Below, piece after piece: positions 50,534 to 59,667 of a DNA stretch of 64,000 nucleotides. The stretch spans positions 930,001-994,000 of the forward strand of contig NZ_SGWV01000007.1 of the NCBI RefSeq assembly GCF_004216565.1. Reading direction: 5' to 3'. Positions within the stretch are counted from its first letter, which is position 1. Each line of letters opens with the position of its first letter. The notes under the pieces are model-generated. The model did not search any database, had not been told where the DNA came from, and was given only the letters and a program-made list of their open reading frames with translations. The DNA comes from Sphaerotilus mobilis (GTDB lineage: Bacteria > Pseudomonadota > Gammaproteobacteria > Burkholderiales > Burkholderiaceae_C). The translations under genes were made by a program, and so were the position numbers.

Positions 50534-51298
50534 TCAGGTTTCGGGGGCGAAGCTGACGGGGGTTCCGTCGGACTTGACGTCCTTCTTGACCCGGCCGTAT
50601 CGACGGTCCCGGGCGGCGAAGTCTGCCAGGGCCGCGTCGAGCGCACGCTCGTCGAAGTCAGGCCAGAGGCAGTCGGTGAAGTACAACTCGGCGTAGGCCG
50701 CCTGCCAGAGCAGGAAGTTCGAGATGCGGACCTCGCCGCCGGTGCGGATGAAGAGGTCCAGTTCCGGCGCATCGGCCAGCGACAGGCGCCGCGCGATGGC
50801 CGCATCGTCGATGGCGTCGGGCTCGACGCCGTCGCGCACCAGCGCCTGGCAGGCCTGCACCATGTCCCAGCGGCCGCCGTAGTTGAAGGCGACGTTGACG
50901 GTGATGGCCTGGTTGGCAGCGGTCATGCGCTCGGCATGGTCCCAGGCTTCGCGGACCTTGGCGGCCACCCTCGCCCGGTCCCCGATGATGCGGATGCGCA
51001 CGCCATCGGCCGCCATGCGTTCAAGGTACTTCGAGACCGCCACCAGCACCAGGTTCATCAGCCCGGAGACTTCTTCCTGAGGCCGGTTCCAGTTCTCGGA
51101 CGAGAACGCGAAGACCGTCAGATGGGCGATGCCACGATCACGACAGGCGTGGATGATGCGCACCAACGCGTCGACACCGAACTTGTGGCCGATCACGCGC
51201 GGCATCATGCGGCGGTTGGCCCAGCGGCCATTGCCATCCATGACGATGGCGAGGTGACGCGGCACGCGCGAGGTGGCGCCGTTCGGAGGTGGACTCAT
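50534..51298 (-). CDS. uppS: Undecaprenyl pyrophosphate synthase UppS (254 aa)
   Basis: UppS adds isopentenyl units to farnesyl pyrophosphate in cis to form the C55 carrier lipid for peptidoglycan and O-antigen. The diagnostic HLAIVMDGNGRWANRR motif holds the catalytic Asp near residue 21. Other family blocks are LTVFAFSSENWNRPQEEV, NVAFNYGGRWDMV and the end DLFIRTGGEVRISNFLLWQAAYAELYF. It has a short basic N-terminus and normal length. It lies 25 bases after frr. Confidence 0.98.
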   Translation of the reverse strand: MSPPPNGATSRVPRHLAIVMDGNGRWANRRMMPRVIGHKFGVDALVRIIHACRDRGIAHLTVFAFSSENWNRPQEEVSGLMNLVLVAVSKYLERMAADGVRIRIIGDRARVAAKVREAWDHAERMTAANQAITVNVAFNYGGRWDMVQACQALVRDGVEPDAIDDAAIARRLSLADAPELDLFIRTGGEVRISNFLLWQAAYAELYFTDCLWPDFDERALDAALADFAARDRRYGRVKKDVKSDGTPVSFAPET

Positions 51299-51323
51299 CG
51301 GACCGCGATCGGGAAGACGGCCG

Positions 51324-51884
51324 TCAGACGGCCATGATCTCGGCTTCCTTGCCTTGCACCAGCTTGTCGATCTCGACCACGGTGCGGTCGGTCAGCTTCT
51401 GCACCTCGTCGACCGAGCGGCGCTCGTCGTCCTCGGTGATCAGCTTGTCCTTGAGCAGCTTCTTGGCGTGTTCGTTGGCATCGCGACGCAGGTTGCGCAC
51501 GGCCACCTTGGCGTCCTCGCCGGCATGGCGCACGACCTTGCTCAGCTCCTTGCGGCGCTCTTCGGTCAGCGCCGGCATCGGCACGCGGATCAGGTCACCC
51601 ATGGCGGCCGGGTTCAGACCCAGGTCAGAGTCGCGGATCGCGCGCTCGATCTTCTGGGCCATGCCCTTTTCCCAGGGCTGGACGCTGATGGTGCGGGCGT
51701 CGATCAGCGACACGTTGGCAACCTGGCTGATCGGCAGCATCGAGCCGTAGTAGTCGACCTGCACCTGGTCGAGGATGCCCGGATGGGCCCGGCCGGTGCG
51801 GATCTTCTGGAGTTCGTTCTTGAAGGACTCGATGGACTTGGCCATCTTGGCTTCGGCGGTCTTCTTGATGTCGGCGATGCTCAT
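51324..51884 (-). CDS. frr: Ribosome recycling factor Frr (186 aa)
   Basis: RRF and EF-G split the post-termination ribosome. The start at 51884 gives [21 protein letters not shown], and [40 protein letters not shown] and [15 protein letters not shown] are family hallmarks. The protein is 186 residues, against 185 in E. coli. The open frame upstream to 52136 overlaps pyrH and is not real coding sequence. Confidence 0.98.
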   Translation of the reverse strand: MSIADIKKTAEAKMAKSIESFKNELQKIRTGRAHPGILDQVQVDYYGSMLPISQVANVSLIDARTISVQPWEKGMAQKIERAIRDSDLGLNPAAMGDLIRVPMPALTEERRKELSKVVRHAGEDAKVAVRNLRRDANEHAKKLLKDKLITEDDERRSVDEVQKLTDRTVVEIDKLVQGKEAEIMAV

Positions 51885-51978
51885 CTCGGGCTCCTCGGGT
51901 AACGCTCGGCACAGGGCGGCTCGGGCGTCGGGGTGCGGGCTGGGCGCCGATGGAAGACGCCCTCGCCCGTCACCGGGT

Positions 51979-52689
51979 TCAGACGTGGACCAGCGTGCCC
52001 TCGTCCTCGCCCATGACCACGCGCTTGAGCGCGCCGGGCTTGAAGATCGAGAACACCTTGATCGGCAGCTTCTGGTCGCGGCACAGCGCGAAGGCGGTCG
52101 CGTCCAGCACCTGCAGGTTCTGGATGATGGCCTCATCGAAGGTCAACGAGGGATAGCGCGTGGCGTTCGGATCCTTCTTCGGATCGGCCGTGTAGACGCC
52201 ATCGACCTTGGTCGCCTTGAGCATGATCTCGGCACCCATCTCGGCACCCCGCAGCGCGGCTGCGGTATCGGTCGTGAAGAAGGGGTTGCCGGTTCCGCCG
52301 GCGAACACCACGACCTTGCCTTCTTCGAGGTACTGCAGCGCCTTGGGCCGCACATAGGGTTCGACGACCTGGTCGATGCCGATGGCCGACATCACGCGGG
52401 CGGTCATGCCCTCCTGGCGCATCGTGTCGGCCAGCGCGAGCGCGTTCATCACGGTGGCCAGCATGCCCATGTAGTCGGCCGTGGCGCGATCCATGCCCAC
52501 CGATCCGCCAGCCACGCCGCGGAAGATGTTGCCCCCGCCGATGACCACCGCCACCTCGCAGCCGAGCTGAGTGATTTCCTGGACTTCCCGCACCATCCGG
52601 ACGATGGTCGAGCGGTTGATGCCGTAGGCGTCATCGCCCATCAGGGCCTCTCCGGAAAGTTTCAGCAGGATGCGCTTGTAGGCCGGCAT
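51979..52689 (-). CDS. pyrH: UMP kinase PyrH (236 aa)
   Basis: PyrH phosphorylates UMP to UDP; the bacterial enzyme is hexameric and, in other bacteria, activated by GTP and inhibited by UTP. The amino-acid-kinase fold shows [52 protein letters not shown] and [26 protein letters not shown]. The ATG at 52689 follows GAGGACC; an open extension to 52734 is unlikely. It sits between tsf and frr as in most proteobacteria. Confidence 0.98.
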   Translation of the reverse strand: MPAYKRILLKLSGEALMGDDAYGINRSTIVRMVREVQEITQLGCEVAVVIGGGNIFRGVAGGSVGMDRATADYMGMLATVMNALALADTMRQEGMTARVMSAIGIDQVVEPYVRPKALQYLEEGKVVVFAGGTGNPFFTTDTAAALRGAEMGAEIMLKATKVDGVYTADPKKDPNATRYPSLTFDEAIIQNLQVLDATAFALCRDQKLPIKVFSIFKPGALKRVVMGEDEGTLVHV

Positions 52690-52789
52690 GCAGGGTCCTC
52701 GGGGTAGCAAAAACAGCGTTCGAGTGTAGGCCAAGGCGTTGTCGCCCTGGCCCTTGGGCCGACCCGATCAGGGCCGGTCCGGGACCGTC

Positions 52790-53680
52790 TTACTGGCCCT
52801 TGGCAGCAGCGACCTGGGCAGCCACCTCGGCTGCGAAGTCGTCTTGCTTCTTCTCGATGCCTTCGCCAACGATGAACATCGTGAACGAGGCAACCGAGGT
52901 GCCGGCAGCCTTGAGCATCTGCTCGACGGTCTGCTTGTCGTTCTTGACGAAGGGCTGGTTGAACAGCGAGACCTCCTTGAGGTACTTCTGCACCGAGCCT
53001 TCGATCATCTTGGCGGCGATCTCGGCAGGCTTGCCCGACTCGGCAGCCTTGGCGGTGGCCACCGAACGTTCCTTGTCGATCAGGTCGGACGGCACATCGG
53101 CCTGGGTCAGCGCCACCGGCTTCATCGCCGCGACGTGCATCGCCACGTCCTTGGCGGCCGCGCCGTCGCCGGTGTATTCGACCAGCACGCCGATGCGCAC
53201 GCCGTGCAGGTAGTGGGCCAGCTGGCCACCACCGGCGTAGCGCTTGAAGCGGCGGATCGACATGTTCTCGCCGATCTTGCCGATCAGGCCCTTGCGCACG
53301 TCTTCAACCGTCGGGCCGAAGTCTTCCATTGCCAGCGGCAGCGCCGACAGCGCGGCCACGTCGACCGGGTTGTGGTCGGCCACCAACTGGGCGATCGACT
53401 GCACGAAGCCCAGGAAGGTGTCGTTCTTGGAGACGAAATCGGTCTCGCAGTTGACCTCGATCAGCGCGCCCACGTCGCCGTTGACGGCGGCAGCGATGAC
53501 GCCTTCGGCGGTCACGCGGCTGGCGGCCTTGCTCGCCTTGTTGCCGAGCTTGACCCGCAGGATCTCCTCGGCCTTGTCCATGTTGCCCTCAGCCTCGGTC
53601 AGTGCCTTCTTGCACTCCATCATCGGGGCGTCGGTCTTGGCGCGCAGTTCGGCGACCATGCTGGCGGTGATTGCAGCCAT
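52790..53680 (-). CDS. tsf: Elongation factor Ts (296 aa)
   Basis: EF-Ts exchanges GDP on EF-Tu. The N-terminal UBA-like module is [42 protein letters not shown], whose [12 protein letters not shown] is the family signature. The core domain has [20 protein letters not shown] and [17 protein letters not shown], and the C-terminal module ends [20 protein letters not shown]. Length is normal. An intrinsic terminator-like hairpin lies between it and rpsB. Confidence 0.99.
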   Translation of the reverse strand: MAAITASMVAELRAKTDAPMMECKKALTEAEGNMDKAEEILRVKLGNKASKAASRVTAEGVIAAAVNGDVGALIEVNCETDFVSKNDTFLGFVQSIAQLVADHNPVDVAALSALPLAMEDFGPTVEDVRKGLIGKIGENMSIRRFKRYAGGGQLAHYLHGVRIGVLVEYTGDGAAAKDVAMHVAAMKPVALTQADVPSDLIDKERSVATAKAAESGKPAEIAAKMIEGSVQKYLKEVSLFNQPFVKNDKQTVEQMLKAAGTSVASFTMFIVGEGIEKKQDDFAAEVAAQVAAAKGQ

Positions 53681-53737
53681 TGTTCAACTCCTGTCACGGA
53701 AGATGGCCGCACCCACTGCAGCCATCGGGAAATCTCG

Positions 53738-53762
53738 AAAAAAAGGGGCTGTAGCAGCCCCT
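53738..53762 (-). terminator. Terminator/attenuator hairpin between rpsB and tsf
   Basis: On the minus strand AGGGGCTG and CAGCCCCT (53762-53755 with 53751-53744) form an 8-bp stem with a 3-base loop followed by a run of T (plus-strand A at 53738-53744). It sits 22 bases after the rpsB stop and would partly end transcripts before tsf. Confidence 0.8.
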
Positions 53763-53783
53763 TGCTCACCGGTCCCGAAGGAC

Positions 53784-54530
53784 TCAGGCAGCGTCGTTGA
53801 CCTCGACGAACTCGTCGCCGTTGGAAGCCACGGCCTCGATCACTTCATTGACCGAGTTCGCCTTGCCTTCGATCACGGCGTCGGCCATCACGCGGGCGTA
53901 CAGCGCCACGGCCTTGGCCGAGTCGTCGTTGCCGGGGATGACGTAGTCGATGCCTTCGGGCGAGTGGTTGGTGTCGACCACGCCAATGACCGGAATGCCC
54001 AGCTTGCGGGCTTCGGCGATCGCGATCTTGTGATAGCCGACGTCGATGACGAACAGCGCATCAGGCAGGGCGCTCATCGCGGCGATGCCACCGATGTCCT
54101 TCTGCAGCTTGTCGATCTCGCGCTGGAACATCAGCGCTTCCTTCTTGATCGACGGCTGGGTGCCAGCCTCGACCATGGCCTGCATCTCGTTGAGCTTCTT
54201 CAGCGAACCCTTGACGGTCTTGAAGTTGGTCAGCATGCCGCCGAGCCAGCGCTGGTCGACGTAAGGCATACCGGCACGAGCCGCTTCCATCGCGACGACG
54301 TCACGCGCTTGGCGCTTGGTGCCGACGAACAGGATGTTGCCGCGGCGCGAGGCGAGCTGGCGGGCGAACTTGGTGGCCTCGTGGAAGAGCGGAACCGTCT
54401 TCTCGAGGTTGATGATGTGGATCTTGTTGCGATGGCCGAAGATGTACGGGGCCATCTTGGGGTTCCAGAAGCGCGTCTGGTGTCCGAAATGGACGCCGGC
54501 TTCCAGCATGTCACGCATGGTGAAGGACAT
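53784..54530 (-). CDS. rpsB: 30S ribosomal protein S2 (248 aa)
   Basis: S2 docks late on the 30S platform with S1. The start at 54530 gives [22 protein letters not shown], behind GGAG 9 bases upstream; an in-frame ATG four codons earlier has no better site. Other marks are [54 protein letters not shown] and [25 protein letters not shown]. It heads the long minus-strand run that ends at the helicase gene, behind a leader of about 250 bases. Confidence 0.98.
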   Translation of the reverse strand: MSFTMRDMLEAGVHFGHQTRFWNPKMAPYIFGHRNKIHIINLEKTVPLFHEATKFARQLASRRGNILFVGTKRQARDVVAMEAARAGMPYVDQRWLGGMLTNFKTVKGSLKKLNEMQAMVEAGTQPSIKKEALMFQREIDKLQKDIGGIAAMSALPDALFVIDVGYHKIAIAEARKLGIPVIGVVDTNHSPEGIDYVIPGNDDSAKAVALYARVMADAVIEGKANSVNEVIEAVASNGDEFVEVNDAA

Positions 54531-54797
54531 GAATTGCTCCAAAGGTTGGATCTAGAATCCGGCTCGAATTGCACGCAGTGACAAGAGAAACACGCGGCAC
54601 ACACGACCAGGATTTCTCCTCGTTCGCTGCCCGCATCCTCTGCAGTCGCAACACCTTCAGTTCGCTTCGCTGGCCTATCCAGTTCAGCTGCCGGACTCGC
54701 GTTTGAGACACAAGTCGTCTTGACGCCCCACCTGTCGGACCGGTCTTCCAGACCCGCCCAAAGGTGTTCACGAAAAAACCCAAAGAGTATAGCAGCC
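54531..54797 (-). promoter_or_regulatory. rpsB promoter (TATACT) and long leader
   Basis: On the minus strand TATACT at 54786-54791 is a good -10 element, placing the transcript start near 54779 and leaving a leader of about 250 bases before rpsB. No good -35 is visible. S2 autoregulation through leader RNA is known in other proteobacteria, so a regulatory structure is plausible; I cannot fold it reliably by eye. No open frame in it looks coding. Confidence 0.5.
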
Positions 54798-54860
54798 GTG
54801 AAGAGCCGTCCCGCGCCGGAGCCCCTGCAGGCGCCCCATCAGACCGATCCCAGCCGCCAC

Positions 54861-56222
54861 ATGGACCTGCTGGCCGCTCGCGCCAGCGTTCAGGCGCGGC
54901 ACACCAAGGCCGTCGACCTGCTCGATGGTGCCGCGCGATGCGCCGAGTCGCCCGAAGCGGCCTGCGCCCATGTGCTGATCGACCTCGACAGCGCCCTCGC
55001 GGCTGCGCAGCAGGCCGACGCGAAGGTCGCAGCCGGCACCGACCCCGGCGCACTGGCCGGCCTGTCGATCAGCGTGAAGGACCTCTTCGACGTGCGCGGC
55101 CAGGTCACGCGGGCCGGCTCGACCTGGCTGAACGAAGGACACGCTGCGGTCCACGACGCAGCGGCTGTCGCCCGCCTGCGTGCGGCCGGCGCGGCCCTGA
55201 TCGGCCGCACGCAAATGACCGAGTTCGCCTTCTCCGGCGTCGGCCTCAACCCGCACACCGGCACGCCGGCCAACGTCGCCCTGTCTCGCCTCGGGCTGGA
55301 CGGCCGCGCGCCCGGTGGCTCGACCTCCGGTGGCGCCGTCTCAGTGGCCAGCGGTGCGTCCTGGGCGGCACTCGGCAGCGACACCGGCGGTTCGCTGCGC
55401 ATCCCTGCTGCGCTGCACGGTCTGGTCGGCTTCAAGTGCAGCCAGCATCGCGTCCCGCTGGCCGGCAGCGTGCCGCTGGCACCCAGCTTCGACACGGTCG
55501 GCGCCATCACCCGCAGCGTGCGCGACGCGATCGTCTTGCACGAGGTCCTTGGCGACCGGCGCGTGAATCTGCCGGGCAAACCCCTGCGCGGCCTGCGGCT
55601 GGGCTGGACACGCCGGCTCTTTCTCGATGCCCTGGAACCGGCCATCGGCGCGGCCTGGCAGCGCAGCCTCGACGTGCTGGCCGCAGCCGGCGCCGATCTG
55701 GTCCCGTTGGACCTGGCCGCGCTCGACGACGTGCCCCGTCTGACCGATGGCGGTGGCATCACCGCTGCCGAGGCCTGGGCCTGGCACGCGCCGCAGTTGG
55801 ACGCCCGTGCCGATGCCTACGATCCGCGCGTGCTGTCGCGCATCCTGCGCGGCCGGGCCATCGACGCCAGCCAGCTCGCCGCCTTGCGGACCTTGCGCGC
55901 CGACTGGATCACGCGGCTGTCGGCCCAGATGGCCGACGTCGACCTGATGCTCGCGCCCACCGTCGCCCGCGCCGCACCGCCAATCGCTGACCTGCAGGCC
56001 GACGACACCGCCTTCTTCGACCTGAACGCCGCGCTGCTGCGCAACCCCGCCGTGATCAACTTGTTCGACGGCTGCGCGCTCAGCCTGCCCGCGCCAGTGG
56101 CGGCCAACGCCGCCCCGGTCGGCCTGATGCTGTGGGCTGGACGGGATGCCGACGATCGCCTCCTCGATGCCGCCCTGGCCATCGAGGTTGCCTTGCGCAA
56201 CGCCGTTGGCGGGAGCCGCTGA
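54861..56222 (+). CDS. Amidase-signature-family amidase (453 aa)
   Basis: This is a Ser-cis-Ser-Lys hydrolase of the GatA/AtzF/FAAH family. Numbered from the ATG at 54861, the Lys is K73 in SISVKDLFDV, the cis-Ser is S154 in PGGSTSGGA, and the nucleophile S178 is in GSDTGGSLRIPAAL, with the usual 24-residue spacing between the serines. It is probably a stand-alone amidase rather than GatA, because gatB and gatC are absent; its substrate is unknown. The start is uncertain: a GTG at 54798 and a TTG at 54720 are in frame. Its stop overlaps the next start (TGATG). Confidence 0.9.
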   Translation: MDLLAARASVQARHTKAVDLLDGAARCAESPEAACAHVLIDLDSALAAAQQADAKVAAGTDPGALAGLSISVKDLFDVRGQVTRAGSTWLNEGHAAVHDAAAVARLRAAGAALIGRTQMTEFAFSGVGLNPHTGTPANVALSRLGLDGRAPGGSTSGGAVSVASGASWAALGSDTGGSLRIPAALHGLVGFKCSQHRVPLAGSVPLAPSFDTVGAITRSVRDAIVLHEVLGDRRVNLPGKPLRGLRLGWTRRLFLDALEPAIGAAWQRSLDVLAAAGADLVPLDLAALDDVPRLTDGGGITAAEAWAWHAPQLDARADAYDPRVLSRILRGRAIDASQLAALRTLRADWITRLSAQMADVDLMLAPTVARAAPPIADLQADDTAFFDLNAALLRNPAVINLFDGCALSLPAPVAANAAPVGLMLWAGRDADDRLLDAALAIEVALRNAVGGSR

Positions 56223-57505
56223 TGCGCATTGCCGTGATCGGTGCCGGCGTGGCTGGCATGGCCAGCGCCTGCGAACTGTCCGAGCAGGGCCACGACGTCA
56301 CCGTCTATGACCGCCACGACGGCGTGGCCGAGGCGTCCAGCTTCGCGCATGCCAACCTGCTGACGCCGGGCCTCGTGTCGCCTGCGGCCGCACCCGGCCT
56401 GCGACGCTGGCTTTGGCGCGGCTTGCGCCACCACTCGGCGGCCTTGCGCTGGCACCCGCTGCAGTCGCCGGCCACCTACCGCTGGCTGTGGCGTTGGTGG
56501 CGTGCCAGCCGGCGAGGTCATGGCGACGACGTGCGGGCCATGACGGAGCTGGCGCTGCTGAGCATGCGCCGCCTGGACAGCATCAGCCGCAACTTCTCGA
56601 TCGCACACGAACGCAGTGCCGGCGTGCTGGTGCTGCTGCGCCATGCCAGCGAACTCGCGCCAACCCACCGCCATGCCCAGATGCTGCGCGAGCTGGGCTG
56701 GTCGGCCCGTGAACTCAGCCCCGAGGAATGCCGCGAGGTGGAGCCCCACCTGGGCCACAGCACCTTGGCCGGCGGTCTGCAGTTGCCGCTCGATGCGGTC
56801 AGCAACTGCCGGCTGTGGGTCCAGCGCTTACGTGACGCACTCGTGCGCGAGCGCGGTGTGCAACTGCGGCTGGGCACCGAGGTCCGCGCGATCCGTCCGG
56901 CGCACACGGGCCAGGGTGTCGACCTGACGCTGGCCGCCCGGCCCGGCAGTCGCGTCGGCCCTGGAGGTGCCGAACAAGGCATGCACCACGACGCCGTCGT
57001 GCTTTGCGCGGGCGCCGACACTGGCCTGCTGCAGGGCGTGGGCGTGCGCATCCCGCTGATGCCGGTCTGGGGCCAGTCGCTGACGCTGCGCCTGCGGCCC
57101 GACAGCCTGGCGCTGCAGTCCGGCGTGATCGACGCCCGCGCTGGCGTCACGCTGACACGGCTGGGCGAGCGCCTGCGCGTGACCGGCGGCTACACGCTGG
57201 GCCCGCGCGGCGCCCGGGCATCGGAAGACGCGCTGCGGCCCTTGTACGGCGCGCTCGACCGCTGGTTCGGCCACGCCACCGAACGCGCTTCTCCGCTGAT
57301 CTGGCAGGGTGCGCGCCCGATGTTGCCGGACGGCCCACCCATCATCGGCCCGGCGCCGATGCCAGGCGTCTGGCTCAACGTCGGCCACGGCGCGCACGGC
57401 TGGACTCTGGCCTGCGGCAGCGCCAAGCTGCTGGCCGAACAGATCTCGGGCCAGAACCCGTCGGTCGACCCAGTGCCCTTTGCCCTGTCACGGTGGCAGG
57501 CATGA
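56222..57505 (+). CDS. DadA-like FAD-dependent amino-acid oxidoreductase (427 aa)
   Basis: The N-terminus MRIAVIGAGVAGMASACELSEQGHDVTVYD is a dinucleotide-binding GxGxxG fold for FAD. The protein follows the DAO/DadA plan, with RHASELAPTHRHAQMLRELGW in the middle and the C-terminal FAD block PIIGPAPMPGVWLNVGHGAHGWTLACGSAKLLAEQI. D-amino acid dehydrogenase activity is possible but unproven; sarcosine- or glycine-oxidase-like activity is an alternative. The gene overlaps the amidase by one base and the PIN gene by four (ATGA), so an amidase releasing an amino acid that this enzyme oxidises is a reasonable but untested idea. Confidence 0.88.
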   Translation: MRIAVIGAGVAGMASACELSEQGHDVTVYDRHDGVAEASSFAHANLLTPGLVSPAAAPGLRRWLWRGLRHHSAALRWHPLQSPATYRWLWRWWRASRRGHGDDVRAMTELALLSMRRLDSISRNFSIAHERSAGVLVLLRHASELAPTHRHAQMLRELGWSARELSPEECREVEPHLGHSTLAGGLQLPLDAVSNCRLWVQRLRDALVRERGVQLRLGTEVRAIRPAHTGQGVDLTLAARPGSRVGPGGAEQGMHHDAVVLCAGADTGLLQGVGVRIPLMPVWGQSLTLRLRPDSLALQSGVIDARAGVTLTRLGERLRVTGGYTLGPRGARASEDALRPLYGALDRWFGHATERASPLIWQGARPMLPDGPPIIGPAPMPGVWLNVGHGAHGWTLACGSAKLLAEQISGQNPSVDPVPFALSRWQA

Positions 57506-57966
57506 CGAACGAAGCGGTCCCGGTGGTCATCGACACCAATGTCGTGCTGGACTGGCTCGTCTTCGACAGCCCCGACACGGCGCCGCTGGCCGCTGCGATC
57601 ACCGCCGGTCGGCTGCACTGGCTGGCCACGGCAGCGATGCGCGAAGAGTCGCTGGAGGTGCTCGATCGCCTGCGGACCCACGCCCACCTGCAACGCTGGG
57701 AGGCCCGGCGCGAAGGGGCCCTGGAAGCGGTGGCACGCTGGATGCAGCCCATCGAGTCGCCGCCCCCCCTGCCCTGGCCGATGCGCCTGCGCAGCGTCGA
57801 CCCGGACGACCAGATCTACATCGACCTGGCGCTGCACCGACGCATCCCCTGGCTGCTGAGCCGTGACCGGGCACTGCTCAAACTCGCCAAGCGGGCTCGC
57901 ATGCACGGGGTGCAGGTGCTCACGCCGCTGCAGTGGAACGTGGCCTGGCGCAACGCCGCAGCATGA
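57502..57966 (+). CDS. PIN-domain putative ribonuclease (154 aa)
   Basis: This is a PIN-fold protein of the 'putative toxin-antitoxin toxin component' subgroup. The first metal-binding Asp is in PVVIDTNVVLDWLVFDS, further acidic residues are in AAMREESLEVLDRL and DPDDQIYIDLALH, and the last block is WLLSRDRALLKLAKRARMHGVQVLTP. It overlaps the oxidoreductase stop by 4 bases (ATGA) and no antitoxin-like gene lies on either side. It may be a housekeeping RNase or a solitary member rather than a true VapC toxin; sequence alone cannot tell. Confidence 0.88.
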   Translation: MTNEAVPVVIDTNVVLDWLVFDSPDTAPLAAAITAGRLHWLATAAMREESLEVLDRLRTHAHLQRWEARREGALEAVARWMQPIESPPPLPWPMRLRSVDPDDQIYIDLALHRRIPWLLSRDRALLKLAKRARMHGVQVLTPLQWNVAWRNAAA

Positions 57967-57987
57967 GCGCTCGCTAGCATCGACGCC

Positions 57988-59652
57988 ATGCCGATGCCCG
58001 CGTTCACACCCTGCTCCGCCCCCCGCCGCTTGCTCGAAGAAGGCGGCTACGCCGACGCCGTCGACCTGCACGACGCCGCCCATGCCGCCGAGTTAGAACG
58101 TGTCTTGGCGTCAACCCGCGCGCCGCTGGCCTTGATGCAAGCCGCCGGCCTGGCCGTCGCAAGGCTGGCACGGGCGATGACGCCTCATGCCCGTCGCGTG
58201 CGCGTGCTGGCCGGTCCCGGCAACAACGGCGGCGACGGCTTCGAGGCCGCCGCGCGCCTGAAGGCGGACTGGCCCGACGTCCACATCGACCTGGCCTGGC
58301 TGGGCCACCCAGCATCACAACCCGGCGACGCGGCGGCATCGCGCCTGCGGGCCGAAGCGGCCGGCGTGGCGATCACGGAGCTGGATCACCCGCCAACGGG
58401 CGCGGCCGACCGGCTGGCCACTTGGTGCGCCGAACTGGCCCAGGCTGACGGCGACACGCTCGTCATCGACGCCCTGCTGGGACGCGGCCTGAACCGGCCC
58501 GTCAGTGGCGATCTGGCCCGGCTGATCGATGCACTCAACACCGGCGCGGCCCGGGTCCTGTCGGTCGACCTGCCGTCCGGCCTGAACGGCGACGTCGGCG
58601 TCTGGCCCGACGGTGTCGACGCACCGATCGTCCGGGCCGACACGACACTGGCCTTGCTCAGTCCTTCGCCGGGCCTGTGCACCGGCATGGGTCGCGACGT
58701 GGTTGGCGAGTTGTGGTGGCATGACCTGGGCACGGGATCGGCCACGCCTCATGCCGTCGCCGCGCAAGCCCGTCTGGCACGCGGTTCCGCACTGGCCAGG
58801 CTGCTGCAGCCGCGCCCGCACCGTCAGCACAAGGGCAGCGTCGGCGACCTGTGGGTCATCGGCGGCGATGTCGCGATGCAGGGCGCCGCATGGCTGGCCG
58901 CCCGCGCAGCGCTCGAATGTGGCGCCGGGCGCGTGCATGTGGATCTGCTCGATGCCCAGGGCCTCGGCCTGGACCCAGGCCAGCCTGAGTTGATGGTCGG
59001 ACGATGCGCCGACCGCGATGAGCTGGCCCGCGCCACGGTCATCGCCGGTTGTGGCGGTGGCCCAGCCATCGCCGCCCGCTTGCCCGAACTGCTGTCGACC
59101 ACCGCCCGGCTGGTTCTGGACGCCGACGCGCTCAACGCAATCGCGCGGGACACCAACCTGCAGGATCGCTTGCGTGAACGGTCCGCGCGCGGACAGGCCA
59201 GTGTCTTGACGCCGCATCCGCTCGAAGCGGCGCGCCTGCTCGGCAGCGACGTTGCCGCGGTTCAGGCGGATCGCCTGGCTGCTGTCCGCGCCCTGGCCAC
59301 GTCCTACCGCTGCACCGCACTGCTCAAGGGCTCGGGCACCCTCGTCTGCAGCGCATCCAGCGGTGCGTTGCCGACGATCAACGGCAGCGGCAACGCGGCG
59401 CTCGCGACGCCCGGCAGCGGCGACGTGCTGGCCGGCGTGATCGGCGCGTTCTGGAGCCAACTGGCGATTCGGCCGCTGGTCGAGGAAGGCCCGGGCGACG
59501 ACGCGGCGACCCTTGCAACCCGGGCCGCCGTCGATCTGCACGGCCGGGTGGCTCAATCGATGAGCCACCGCGGTGCCGCATTGCCGGCATCGCGCCTGGT
59601 CAGCGGCCTGGGTGACTGGCTGAGGCGGCAGGCGCCGCCTCGCTCCGCCTGA
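57988..59652 (+). CDS. nnrD: Bifunctional NAD(P)H-hydrate epimerase/dehydratase (554 aa)
   Basis: This is the fused NnrE-NnrD repair enzyme that restores hydrated NAD(P)H. The N-terminal epimerase domain (about residues 30-270) has VLAGPGNNGGDGFEAA and VIDALLGRGLNRPVSG. The C-terminal ADP/ATP-dependent dehydratase (about 285-550) has KGSVGDLWVIGGD, SVLTPHPLEAARLL and GNAALATPGSGDVLAGVIGAFW, the last holding the catalytic Asp. The E. coli homologue is YjeF. It begins 21 bases after the PIN gene and is convergent with rnr. Confidence 0.96.
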   Translation: MPMPAFTPCSAPRRLLEEGGYADAVDLHDAAHAAELERVLASTRAPLALMQAAGLAVARLARAMTPHARRVRVLAGPGNNGGDGFEAAARLKADWPDVHIDLAWLGHPASQPGDAAASRLRAEAAGVAITELDHPPTGAADRLATWCAELAQADGDTLVIDALLGRGLNRPVSGDLARLIDALNTGAARVLSVDLPSGLNGDVGVWPDGVDAPIVRADTTLALLSPSPGLCTGMGRDVVGELWWHDLGTGSATPHAVAAQARLARGSALARLLQPRPHRQHKGSVGDLWVIGGDVAMQGAAWLAARAALECGAGRVHVDLLDAQGLGLDPGQPELMVGRCADRDELARATVIAGCGGGPAIAARLPELLSTTARLVLDADALNAIARDTNLQDRLRERSARGQASVLTPHPLEAARLLGSDVAAVQADRLAAVRALATSYRCTALLKGSGTLVCSASSGALPTINGSGNAALATPGSGDVLAGVIGAFWSQLAIRPLVEEGPGDDAATLATRAAVDLHGRVAQSMSHRGAALPASRLVSGLGDWLRRQAPPRSA

Positions 59653-59667
59653 GGACGGGTCCTTCGA

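Noticed and set aside
57004-57501. Apparent N-terminal extension of the PIN protein to 320 residues
   Set aside because: It reads through the DadA-like gene in another frame with shadow composition. The ATG at 57502 starts exactly at the PIN domain.
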